Below, one piece after another: positions 37,020 to 49,500 of a stretch of DNA of 64,000 nucleotides (position 1 is its first letter; each line of letters starts with the position of its first letter). The stretch is taken from the NCBI GenBank assembly GCA_026874595.1, contig CM049314.1, positions 30,639,729 through 30,703,728 of the forward strand. Reading direction: 5' to 3'. Below the pieces are notes generated by a model. That model was not told the DNA's origin. It searched no databases and was given only the letters and a program-made list of their open reading frames with translations. Both the position numbers and the translations under genes were made by a program. This DNA is from Sipunculus nudus. Taxonomy: Eukaryota; Annelida; Sipuncula; Golfingiida; Sipunculidae.

Positions 37020-38345
37020 ATTAATGCTGGTGTGTTTTGTTTAATGTTAGGTTTTGGGGCTAGGTTGTGGGCGTGGTTTTCAAGCCAGCTAGAGAGGGAG
37101 TCATGGATGAGACTGGTTACCTCATCTCTTGTAATATTTGCGTCTGTTTTCTGTTTGCGTGTCTCCCAGACATTTGTTTTAGGAGAGGGCGCAGATTTGT
37201 ATGAAGTTTGTGAGTCTGTCTTTGGCGCTTTTGCTAGGAGAGATTTGTTCGATTTGCTCTCTGAAATTTTTTTTTAGCTTGGGCATGGGTGTTTTTTCCT
37301 GTCGCTATGTCCGGTTTTACCGCAGTGGGCACATTTGACAGTGCAGATGCAGGTGTAGGCTAATTGTCCGAACCTTTAACATCTATAACATTGTGTGACC
37401 GGTGTTCTGTCGATGTCGTCGTCCGTCACGTGTAGGTCACTGTCAGTGATCACACGTGTTTCTGGTCTTGACGGAGTTCTTTTTGTCGGACTGATGAGTC
37501 TGACATTTGAGTAGCTATCAAGTCTGTGCCATCTGTCTAGGTCACTGGCCATTTTTGCGTCTTTGTCTGATTTACACAGGAGTACGAGGTAGTTTTCTTG
37601 TTTGGTAGCTTTACTGAACGTATGTCCAGGACGAACTATTTCTAGATCGTCGCCTATCTTGACTTGCCTAGTGATAATGATGTCTGGAAGTCCAGCCAAT
37701 TTAACAATTTTTGTTGTATTGAGGGGGGCGCTTTGTCATTTGCTTTTGCTCTATTTGAGGAAGCGTTTAAATTTTTGCAGGGTGAGGGGTTTTTCTCTGT
37801 GGGTGTTTGCTTTGTTTGTATTCTTATCTGGGGATGTCGTTTTTTTTCGGGAGCTCTGACATTGTTTATTTTTATTAAGATTTTGGTATTTCTTTTAGCT
37901 TTTCCTAACGACCTTAGTGAAACCCTCGTCATCAGTCGTTGGTTGGATTTCATGGTCAGAATCTGGTTTCCCTTTCAGTGTTCCGGTGGTGTAAGATAAA
38001 CCACATGGGATGTTTGTATGGGGTCTGTTCCTCGATTTTGGAGGCGGAGCAGGACACATGTCCTCCTATAATAACAGGACTAATGAGTTTACCTTTCGGA
38101 TTGGCGGGATTTCTTCGTCAGCTTTTAGGTCAGTTACCTGGGGTTCGTGGGCAGTTGTCTTGCGTCTGACTTTTTGTGCTTCGTTCTATTTTCCACGAAA
38201 GGAGTCATTAAGTTTTGCCACCTCTTTAGTAAGTTGTACGACATGTTTCCTGTTTTCGGCCTGCTCTTTGAGGAGCGCCTCATTTTGTCGCCTAAGGTCT
38301 GCGTTTTCCTTTCAGAGATTGAATGCTATACCACTATGCTACTTA
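37020..38345 (-). pseudogene. LINE ORF1 (gag-like) remnant: coiled coil and zinc knuckles
   Basis: Reading the minus strand from about 38345: a charged coiled-coil segment (RRQNEALLKEQAENRKHVVQ...), a Lys/Pro-rich spacer, an RNA-binding-like domain (LAGLPDIIITRQVKIGDDLE...), then a Cys/His region with CYRC and CAHCGKTGHSD in the CCHC knuckle pattern (about 37393-37290), and a C-terminal tail to about 37020. Stops and frameshifts break the frame in several places. Together with the RT fragment downstream it is one degraded LINE with an internal deletion. Confidence 0.75.
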
Positions 38346-39997
38346 TATTTTCTAGAGGTGGAGTGGGAACCTGAAACGAATCAGTGGCTGTTAATCTTGC
38401 ACTAATATTGTTATCTGGCCCAGTAAGAGTAAAGTGTGTTTCATGTTCACGCTTAAAATGTATATAATTCAGAGATTACTATACGCTCAACAATAAATAA
38501 TACCTTGCTAGATAGCTCACAAAACACTTGTACAGTTATACTAACTGTGATGTAATAACGGATTATAGTTAATTTGTAATTTGAATTTAACTTAGAATTT
38601 ACAAGGTAGATTTTAATTTAACAAATGAATAATGCTTAACAACTGGAAAATGAAATAACATAAGCTATCTTGACATATATGTACAGGGAGAGGACAAAGG
38701 ATCCCACCTATCACTCTAAGAATTAGAAGTTAGGACCTGCTCACAAATAAAGAAATATACGCGAGTGTTAAACATTCTGTATATAACCTTATGGGGCATT
38801 GAGCAGGGGTGAAGGGGTCGCGATCAGCCTCACCGCACAGACGCTGGGCAGGGACCAGAGCTGATAGTTAACGGCTGGACGTTAAGTGTACGCCTAGACC
38901 TCTAAGTATAAGTGTGAACTCTGTAACACATATACATGTACATGTATATACAAACATGCATGTATTTACATATACGTATATCTATATATATATACATAAA
39001 CATATACCCATATATATACATACATATACACTTTTTATTCCTAATTGCAATTAAATTATTTCTCTTTTTGAAGGCATAGTGTACAAATGCTGCTAGACTA
39101 TTAATAACAGCATGATTTTTATTCACATAAGAGTTATGAAAGAAAATCTGTCTAATTTAGATAGGTTTATATCTCTCAATTCATTGTATAAAAGGCATTT
39201 CATTATAAAGTGATATTTATTTTCAACTACAGATTCTCAAAGTTAAAAAAAAAGTTTCTTTGTGTCCAGTGTATAGTTTCATGTCTTCCTTTCCCATTAT
39301 GTAAATTATGTGAAGAGCATCTAAACCGAGCTAAACTAATCTGATGACTATTATCTTAACAACATTCAAATACAGTTCCATGGAAAGAAGTGATTTAAAT
39401 ACACAGAATGTTTCCAAACGCCTGATATTTGAAATGATACTAATCCATTCTTGTAAACAGATGTCTTTGAGTCTCTTCTGTAACTCAAAGAGAAACAATT
39501 TTGTATCTCCTATATCTTGGAGTATCCAAATATAACCAAATCCAAGTGGAAATGGTACATTTAAATTATTTTCATTATTTATTTGGTGGTTGCCCATTCT
39601 TGACATATCGGGTATTCCTATTAAACTTGTATGCCTTGGGAAAGAGGATAGGAATTAGCCTACAGAATAGTGGATTCATGAAAAGACAGGGATTTGGATG
39701 AGACATAATTGTAATACATATTGTCGCAGTGCCGTTTTTTTACGGGCTAATGGGACGGGGATTCCTCATTCTTCAATATTGTTCGCTAGGCATACAACAT
39801 AGGCGCTTTATACTCTTAAAGCCAGACATTCATCCCTTATTCGGTCTGCATGCAATCTTTTGTATTCATGATGACATTTGTATTCATGTATCTCTGTCAG
39901 AGGCATCGGAAGTACAAATAACTATAGATAAATTTGGGGACGTTGGCCACGGACAACACCGCCCAGTTTGCATTGACAGTACCTTCATCAGTAAAGC
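38346..39997. other. Intergenic, no gene recognised
   Basis: AT-rich. TACATATA-type simple sequence lies at 38930-39030. No open frame is supported. Confidence 0.5.
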
Positions 39998-40233
39998 CAG
40001 GGGCATAGCCAGGATCTCGAGGGGGGGTGGGGGTGTATCGTTTGGTAATGTTAAAAATGAATTAAAATGATAGCTAAACTTGATGTGAGCATGAGACATC
40101 ATTTCGCGTTTTGAAATAATTATTTGAATCATTTTCAAAACCACTCATTTAGTGTGTGGAAGCAGAAAAAAATTTGAATGTTCCATGCTAAATCCGGTGA
40201 TATCGGGGTCATGGTCCCCTGGCTAAGCCCCTG
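39998..40233. mobile_element. hAT-like MITE, 236 bp
   Basis: The left end CAGGGGCATAGCCAGGAT and the right end (reverse complement) CAGGGGCTTAGCCAGGG form a clear terminal inverted repeat; CAGGGGCGTAGCCAGG is a widespread hAT terminus. A G-rich stretch follows the left end. Flanking 8-base duplications are not preserved. No transposase. Confidence 0.75.
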
Positions 40234-41640
40234 ATTATGATAGGCTCATCTATTCGCTACGCTTCTAACCACTGCATCAGAAGCAGTTGCCTCTTAAGTT
40301 TGGGCTCCAAGTGGTGCTCTCCTTGTGGAATTCCCATCGTAATTTTTGAACACACAATCCATGTATCTAAATCGACAGTTCTCTTGACAACACATGCGTT
40401 TCACAAGATTTCTTTTTATAGAACTCTCGGTCAAAGTGCCCGGTTTGCCTTCATCATTGACTATTAAGGTGGCGCCATAACACCCACAGACCCCTTGTGT
40501 GGGCACGAGTGGATAATTCTATCAACATTTACATACATACAACGCCCTCGTATCAGTCTTGGTTTAGCAGAAATCAAGGGCGTGCACAGGATGTTAGCCT
40601 GGGGGGGGGGGGGGGGGCAGTTGGGGGGGGGGGGGGGGATCGCGACCGCAAAGTCTGAGGGGACGGCCCATTCCCCCCCCCCCCTTCGGCTGGTGTTTGC
40701 CTATGCAAAGAGTTAGGCCTACATGAGGGATGTCAGACACTGACGATTGGTAGTATGTCTTTTCGATCAAATTATTAAGATAAATTAAAACTAAATGATG
40801 TTTGAGCAGAAAGGATATATTTCATTAAGTTTCTTGGAGATAATATATGTTAATGCTCTGAGACTAAGCAGGGCCTCCGAGAGAAATATTGCGAGGCGGT
40901 ACAAAAGGTTTCCGGTCCCCTCCTTTTTCTTAGTTATAATAACCATTCATTTTTACGGATGTATTATACTCTTTATTTTATTAAATCCAAGGCTATACTT
41001 ATTGAAGCAGTATACTAAAGGATAGACTGAAACAGAAGGATGCATAGTTTCCTCCTTTAATGATATGTATGTTCTTCGTATATATGCTATATGTACGATA
41101 AACAGCAATACTTTCACATTAAGGCCAAACCAATTGAAACTTGGAAGAATAAAAAAATATGTACAAGAAAAGGGGTTGAAATAGTTTGATAAATCATCAC
41201 GTGCCGCCGCTGCCAAGTCGATTTCATATGCGTCGGATTGTTACATACTTCGGCATCCATACCAGCAGGACCTTTATAATAATAGGAAACTATATGGGTA
41301 TCTGATATGTTGATAATCGACAAAATATATAGAGCATGCATATGAAGGTAACCCTGGATTTATAAACAAAATATAGGCGACCCCCCTCCCTACCCTCAAG
41401 GAAAAGCACCCTGATAAATTAAAAAAAAAAAATACAATGAAAGGGGCCTCTCAACTGAATCGTTTTATATTCCGCGTGATGGATATATACATGTGGTTCC
41501 TTGAATAGTCCTAATATTTACGATTAGTTAACAAAAGCAACTAACCTACATTTTATACCTGATCTAGACATAAAACAGAGTAAAAGTGTAAAATGAAAAC
41601 AAATGGCATGTTCTTCCGGAAGAAAAATTGTACGCTTTCA
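40234..41640. other. Intergenic, poly-G element at 40575-40710
   Basis: No gene is recognised. The 40575-40710 segment has G-runs at 40601-40617 and 40623-40638 and a C-run at 40673-40684, with a left edge AAGGGCGTGCACAGGAT and a right edge whose reverse complement begins CATAGGC, like the hAT-type poly-G elements elsewhere in the window. Confidence 0.45.
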
Positions 41641-42600
41641 ACAGCCCCCCAGACCATGTAAAATGAGGGCAAATAAATATCAATTTTGGTTAATTTCTTC
41701 CATGCACGGATCTGTTGTACTAAATATAAGATTTGTCATTCGGTTATACCGTTCCTACTGTGCCCCAATACTCAGTATATTTCTACATTTCCATACATTC
41801 TAATGGGCCTTAAGAATTGGCCTTTCCAGGCCCTTTGGACCCCACGGGTTAAAACCTATATAATCTAGCTAATGCTATTGAAGACAAATGAGAGACTTAA
41901 ATTTGAGACTTCATCGTCAAGTCTGTTCTTGTGCCTTTGTAAGCTCACGGGTCCGAGTCCCTTTCGTTCACTTCCGATTAAAACTATATATATTAGCTAA
42001 CACCAAAGAGAGAGAGAGAGAAAAAAAAAAAACAAAGTTCCACATTAACAAGCATTTACCCGCGCTCTTTTGAGTCGTCCTCATGACAACAATATAAATT
42101 CAAGTGAAATATTGTCTGGTGGTGTTCTTCTCATAGGAAACTACTGACGGGCCTGGGGCCCTTTGGTCACTCACTGTTAGAAACTCTATATTTACATTTC
42201 ATAAAACACGTGACTTCATCATTTTCGAGCTTTTTCTTATACCTCATTGAACATTCCTAGGCTAAAATGAAATCAAGTTAGACTTCTACATTTTTAAACA
42301 TTTCATTGGACCCTATAGGATTTTCCTGGCCGGTACGGGTCCCTAAATTTAGACCCCTCAATTTGGATTAAAAACTCCATATACATGTTTCTCAGATGAA
42401 AAACAGGATACGCATTTCTGTCGCCCTATCTCGCGGTATCACCTTACTAAAATTTATATAGGCCTTAATAAAAACAAAATGAGACTTCTACATTTTCTAA
42501 CATATTATTCTACTCTATTGGAAATTACTGTCGATCTGGCACCCCTGGGCCCGTCTTGCCCCCTTTTACGGTATACCTGCTGATTTCACCGCTCATAGGG
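41641..42600. repeat. Diverged tandem repeat, about 200-bp period
   Basis: A pattern of 'GGGCC(C/T)..CTTTGG...', then 'TTA.AAACT(C/A)TATAT', then 'GACTTCTACATTTT.TAACAT' recurs about five times (for example near 41808, 42145, 42330 and 42545). Units are strongly diverged. A (GA)n/A-run lies at 42006-42030. Non-coding. Confidence 0.5.
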
Positions 42601-43650
42601 GCTGCTTTAATTTAGATTAAATCCGGCGGGGATTGAATACCAGACACTGACGTTACCTGAAACAATCACAGAACCGGTATTTAATGGCAAACCGCCAGGA
42701 CTGTCGTGCTCAATGTCCTAGGCATGAGCAATAGCTTCCAATGGGGATTTTGTTTGGTCCATCATAGGTACTAGAGGGTGTCATCCTATACTGTTACTGA
42801 ATCGAAACAGTTTAAACTATACCTTACACATACAACTTTGTGAGCTTATTTTGCAAAAGGTTTAGGCACGTCAAGACAATTTACGAAATTGGATGCCCCT
42901 TAAAAATTTATTGAACAGATTTTAGGGGGGGGGGCTGTTGCGCCTCCCTCTAAACACGCCCATGGAAGTGCTGGCCGCAAAAGACCCTGTCCAGTTGTCA
43001 CTGCGAGTTCAGGATAAAAACCGTACTTACAAGATAACGACTCTGCTGTTTAGAGTTTATGGGCATCACAATCTAACCCACACAATGCACCGGGGCTTCT
43101 ACATACACCAGCGGCATAAAGACAAAAATAGTGAAGAGGGTAAAGTGAGCCGTTCAAATATGTTGTATTAAACTTATTTCAAGGCAAATTACATAATTAT
43201 AGGTGTTTTGCGGTAAGGACTTTATGGAATAAGTAATATTTTATAAACATACGCATGTGATATATAAATAGAAAATGTTTCCCTGAACTAAAACAAATTT
43301 GGATTTTGATGTTTGGCAGTTGAGGCAAGTATTCCCGGTCGTCCCACAATGCCTACCAGGAGGAGGTTCGTTTCGAGTAGAAACGACATCTGATGGAAGG
43401 GTAACACACAGCTTTTAAGTTTGCTCTCATATGTATTTCTTTGCCGGACTCTAAATTTAAGAAGTCCAGCGGTCTTTGCAAATACAAAATATCAGGTCGA
43501 ATTAAACATGGTATCAAGCAGACACACTGCAAAGCTTGGTCACTACGCGTATTCGTTGCTTGATATTCCAATTTAATCAGAGGTAAAGCCACACTGTGCT
43601 ACGCCCCTAATGAAGGTAACGAGACATTAAGCTTTAATGAATCAGCTTCT

Positions 43651-43692
<42 letters not shown>

Positions 43693-44134
43693 CAATCGAC
43701 TGTGATGTGCCTGGTCAGGTTAATGCAGTGAAGTACAAGTAAAGAGAAAGTCTGACTGACACGCAACAACTTAAACGTAGGGTCTATACATGTGTCGCAC
43801 AACATGTTTCATGGTTTGGTTTGCTATCTCTGTCCAAATAAGCCAACTGCTGGCCAAACCATTTCTCACAGGGTGAAACCAGAAAATCGCGAGAGGTTAA
43901 TGCTAGTGTGCAGAGTGTAAACCGACAGATGCTCGGGTATTCATTTGTCACACAGATACAGAGGCCCCGGCACACGTGAAACGGCACGCTCTTCTTTTAA
44001 GGTTCATATCAATCGGTGTGTTGAGAGCCTGTCCCAGTGAGTCGACCACTGGTTACACAAGCGATGATTTCAGCCTGCGGGATTCACGTGTTACATTTTC
44101 AGCTGGATGGGCCAAAAGGACTGAGGTTAACTGG

Positions 44135-44135
<1 letters not shown>
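42601..44135. other. Intergenic, no gene recognised
   Basis: Contains (GT)n at 43652-43690 and a G-run at 42925-42934. No supported open frame. Confidence 0.5.

Positions 44136-44193
<58 letters not shown>
44136..44193. repeat. (TA)n microsatellite
   Basis: About 58 bases of TA. A second, longer tract of 67 bases lies at 44597-44663. Confidence 0.95.
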
Positions 44194-44195
<2 letters not shown>

Positions 44196-44593
44196 CTACA
44201 GAATCACGCTTTCTTTCAATCTCGCTTCGTCTCTCTGTCTGCCTGTCTATCTGCCCCTTTGTCTTACACACACATATGACAATATAAACATTTAATGGGA
44301 ATTCGTTTATTGACACTGAATAATATGTAATATAAAGCATTGTTCAAGTAAATAAGTCATATATCATAAATCACAACCTAAAATCACAACATGAACATAT
44401 TAATTTAAGTTGTTACTTAAAGTTGTAAATGCTCTGAATGAATCGTGATTGAAGCAGAGTGAAACTGTTTTACATTAATCTTGGAACTCTACTTTTAATT
44501 AAAGGAGGTTGGTTATGACTTTTGTGGAGTCTCTTTGTCACCATGCTTTTGTGTTTTTGCTGTGAAATTATAAACAAAGTCTAACTATTGTTG

Positions 44594-44663
<70 letters not shown>

Positions 44664-44665
<2 letters not shown>

Positions 44666-46475
44666 CAAAACATTTCAGACTGAGGTTCTCTATAATTTCA
44701 GACTTAATTTCTAAATATATTTATAAAATTTCGTACATTGAAGGTACAGCATGCATGCGAAAATAGTTAAATACTCAACACATGAAAATTGCAAATTTGT
44801 AATGCAAAGTCAGATCAATGAAGTGATAAGAAATTCAAAGAAATAAATTTTTCAGTTTGCAATGCGCTTAGTTTTGTGCCATATATTAATTGCACTAGGT
44901 CAAGGACGATATTCCTATAGCTTGACCCCCTCCGAAGTATTAAGAGACATTGCTGGGCAACATATTCTTTTCAGCCAAACCTTATATACATAAGTTGAAT
45001 ACTTAGGTACAAATTTTATTTGCTTGTCAATGGTATTAACAGAGACGGCCAGTCTCAGACTGGTGACTGAATAAAAACATAATGCCAATTACTAATCTGG
45101 AAACAGGAATTAGAAGATCTAGACATCCAAGGTATATCGGATATTAAAAAAATCATTTGAGGCTTTTATTATAAGAGACCGATTATTCGTTTAGGTATCT
45201 TAATGCAGAGATATACTGCAAAGCCTGATATATACACTCATGTGATATAAACCTGTAATCTAAACAAAAACGTATACTTGCAGGCTTTGTTTTGTACACT
45301 GACAGCAAAACCTTCGTGAAATAAAGGAATAGCCTCATATACAATCTAGTTAAATAATGAATACATCAATACTCCGCATTTAGATTTACCAAATGCAGTC
45401 TGTTTTCTTTGTTTCCATTATTAAATACAGCAAGTGTTTATCAATGAACATACACGTGATAACGTTCACTGTGTATGTTAACATTTCACTAGCCACCTAC
45501 TTAACAACACAGTTTTACGCAGTATTATTTATGACAAAAAAACCACACATATAATTGCTATATTAGTACATAAGTTTCCACATCATTAATGCTACATTTC
45601 ATATATATCTCTTTGTACCTTGGGCATTCAAGTTCTGAGACTTGTCCTGAATAGCTCTCATAGCTTTCATAATACACTTTCATGATGTATCAGTTCTTCT
45701 TTAACAAGACCCATATATACAATATACATGTGATATACCAACTTATACACATGCACATATAAATATTGATATTGATAAAGATACTCAATAGATAGTTATA
45801 AAGAGTAGTTAAAATCAGGTAATTCGCCGACGGAATGAAATTCGAAACAAGTTCAACGTATCCTTAGAACATCACTCCAAGCAATCTCCAAGTAAAGTCA
45901 TATTTTTGAAGGTTCGTGACATTAGGAAACTAAATTATGACATCTATCATTCAATTGTTTAACTGAAGACGATTTTGTGGTAAGATAAAGATAAGGGCCT
46001 TTGGAAACACGGCATTATGCGTCAAAGAGGCTCAATTTCAGAGTTGGACTCGCGGCTATTAGTACTTAAACGTTCAAGTGAACGCGCGGCTTCTGGCTGC
46101 ACAAGTTGCTGACCGGTGCTGATTATAACGTTCAGTCTACCTTGCCGGTGTACAATATGACCATATGCAGTTAATATATTTTAAATAGAACAATACAATG
46201 CTTGATGTTTGCTTTTGGACATTATAAAATGTATGTTTATTTTTTTTATCGACCCTTCCAAATTAGATGCTAGCCATTGGGCCGTCAAGGTTCCCATAGG
46301 ACCCATAAATATATCGAACTCAGGCTTCTGCTCTCTACAAAATTTGGCCCGTTAAAATCTCTTAGATATAAATTTTACAGTTTGACTATCCGAATATACG
46401 ACAATAGGAGTAAGCTGCTAGTTGGTCTGAAGATCGGTTGATTTCAGGAAAATTTTCATAAGCTGGGCAGGCAAA
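44664..46475. other. Intergenic, downstream of gene 3
   Basis: AT-rich, with no supported gene or element ends. It includes at most the far 3' UTR of gene 3. Confidence 0.5.
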
Positions 46476-46481
46476 TTTATT
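46476..46481 (-). terminator. Candidate poly(A) signal of gene 3
   Basis: AATAAA on the minus strand, about 72 bases after the stop codon of gene 3. A second AATAAA is at 46241-46236. Confidence 0.5.
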
Positions 46482-46552
46482 TTCCAACTATCAAAAGCAA
46501 AGCATATTTAGATTTCATATTATAATAATAATGCAGATTCTTGACTTCTGCA

Positions 46553-49500
46553 TTAATTAAAAAAAGAAATGAATCTTCGCATCTTCGATGTCAATTTTTT
46601 AGTGTTTTCGGATTTGTTTGAATTTCCAGTTTCACTGGACTTCGTTGTTCTTGTTTTCTTTAAACTTTGAGCCCGACCATACTTGCCTTCGAATGGATCA
46701 TAATCTGCTTTCTTTACCTTTCCCACAATATCTGCTTTCACTCTCATGTCTTCGAGGGATTTTACCCTTGATCTCCAGTTTGGTTTTGCCTCTCTTTTTT
46801 CGGCTTCAATCATCAAGTCAATATATTCAACGGTGCTCAGTGGATTTGGCTTCAGAGCAATTTCCTCGAGGCGCTGCAGACTTTCATTTGAGTCCGCAAT
46901 CAGTACAAGAACACTCTCTTGAACATCGATAAATTCGTCCTTCAGCTTTTCAATGATTTGTTCCACCGTCAGTTTCTTGCCTGTCGCATCTTTGTATCTC
47001 CCCTCCAGGTCAGCGTATTTCCGGGATTCCATCACTGTGTAGTACTCAAACCTGTAAGTCATATTGAAATGAATGTCCCACACACATTCACCAGGGCACA
47101 CCGTGCATGATCCATCTTTCATGGCTGCACATCTGCGTTTGCCTTCATCGTTGCGTATTTTGCAAGGATAATGACACGTATAGTTACATTTGGAGCAGTT
47201 TGTAATATATTCACCGACAATATCAATCTTTCTGAATTTAGGAACTTCAACCTCATATTCAAAATCTTTGTTCGCGTGAATTTCAGATTCGTGTTGTGCA
47301 AGAATACTTGTCTCCTTTTGCAATTCGTCTAATTTACAGCAACCAGCATGGATCTGAGGCCCTAGACCTTCGACGGCAGTTTCAAGGCGCTCACGTTCCT
47401 TTAACACATCCCTGGTTAGGGACAGGCTCTTTGATTCTAGATGGTTGAGATTTTCAAAAAATCTTTTCATACTCTGTGCTCCCATCTTCCAGAACATGTG
47501 ATCAATATTTTCTTCAGTTGCCTCACCATTTGATCTTTTACTAATGGCCAATGGTTCTCCTGTAGGAACGGTCTCCATTGTGAAAAGTGCAGAATTGTTG
47601 AACTTGAAAAAGCTATCACCGCATGGGATGTTCGCCTCCTTGATCGCATCTATGAGAGGTGGTCTCTTTCCATCAGCAAATGTGACAAGAAGCAATATAT
47701 TGTGCTCAATGTCTTTTCCGAAAATAGAAAGTACAGAATCAAAAATGTATCTTTGTGTATGAGTCAGCCTCGCTTGTGATGCCTGAGCTACAAATCCAAT
47801 TGCATCGATGTGATCTATCTGATGCTGTTTGGAATTGTCGAAAAAGTCTTTAATCTGTTCGATTATTGCTTTGTCCCTGTCGATCCCTCGTGTATCTCCG
47901 AATCCCGGTGTATCAATAATGGTTAAAGTATAGTCAAGATTGAGTTTGTGGCTCTGGTGAATGGTGTAGGAGGTGATCACTTGTGTCTGACTGTGCGCCT
48001 GAGACTTGGATTTCGCTTCTCCCTCTTCTTCGATCAACTGAAAACGAAAATCGTCTGTCCAGTTCACACCAGTAATAAAATTAATCATCCCGTTAATCAG
48101 GGTGCTCTTCCCCGCCCCAGTGGCACCAACAACCATGATGACTGAATGCTTCCTGCCTGTTCTGCAATCCCTTCCAAATTGGTACGTTTGGAATTTATCT
48201 CCGGGCCTAAAGTATCCTCTGTGTAGTGGCATTTTGTAAATTGCTGGTTCCCCTTTTGAGGGATTCTTTGGTTTTATCAGCTGGCTTCCCTTTGCTAAAA
48301 CTTCCGCATATTTGTTTGCTGGACAGGTTTGGATGTCTACAGCTTCGCTTTTTGCACTCTCTTGTCCATTGCCGTACACAGCACACACACAGAACCTGTA
48401 AAATGTGCCTGGTTGAAGGTCGGCGATCAATATCATGCAGTTGGAGTCATCCTCTGTCATTATGTCTCCAGATCCACCTATCTGCCCATCAGTGATCGCT
48501 TTGTATGCCACCTTATAGGCTTTAATCTTCATTGATCCACAAAAGGCTGGTTGAGTCCAAGATATTGTTATACTCGTCTGTGTAACCTTACATTTTGTTA
48601 TCGGACCAGGGGGATAGGCTGGGGTTGTCTTAAACGACATAAGACCACTTGGAGGACTCATACCTATTTTGCAGACAGCAAACACCTCACATTCGTAGGA
48701 TGTCAAAGAGGCAAGCCCTTCTACAAGGAGTTGATTCTTTTCTGGTTCTGCTTGTATTTCTACCCAATCCGTACATTTTTGCTGATTCTCATCCTTGCTT
48801 TCTCTGTATCTGACGAGATAATACAGCACCTCCGATTTTCCACACCTAGGAGGTACCCATTTTAGCAATGCGGTTTCGTGAGTAACATCTAGAATCCCTG
48901 GATCTTCAGGTCTCCCTGGTGGATCGAAAGCATTTGATGTGAGGACTCCATTTTCATACAGAAAAACTGAGCTTGCCACTGTAGAATCCTCTTCACCGTC
49001 ATCATATCCACTCACGACAAAAATGATGCCGTCTCTTCCAGTGTTTCTAAGGGCATAGTCTGCGAACTGCTTTGCAAGAGCTCTAATGTTCCTGCAAAGG
49101 GCGAGGTTGTCACTCCATCCCTTGCATGTAAAATTGCTTTCTTCCGGATTGTTCAAATAGTCAGACATCAGATGGAGGTATTTGTCTTCGTGGCAAATGA
49201 GCGGGAAGGAAAAGCAAACAACAGAATGGATCTCAGGATCCAGGATAAGCTCATCTAGTTGGTTGCGGGTTTTGATGATCGTGCATGAGGAAAATGTCTT
49301 CATATACGATTTAACTAGATTTATTTCCTTTTCTTTTTCCTTTACCCACGAGACCAGTCCGCTTAATCTGTATGGCGACCGTTCATTCGCAGCCAATATG
49401 TCCATCCATTCTTTCTCGAACAATTCTCCTCCACGAACTTTCGGGAGAATCTCCTTTAGCCTTTCCTTGAAAGAAGATTTGTAATCATTCAATAACGTCT

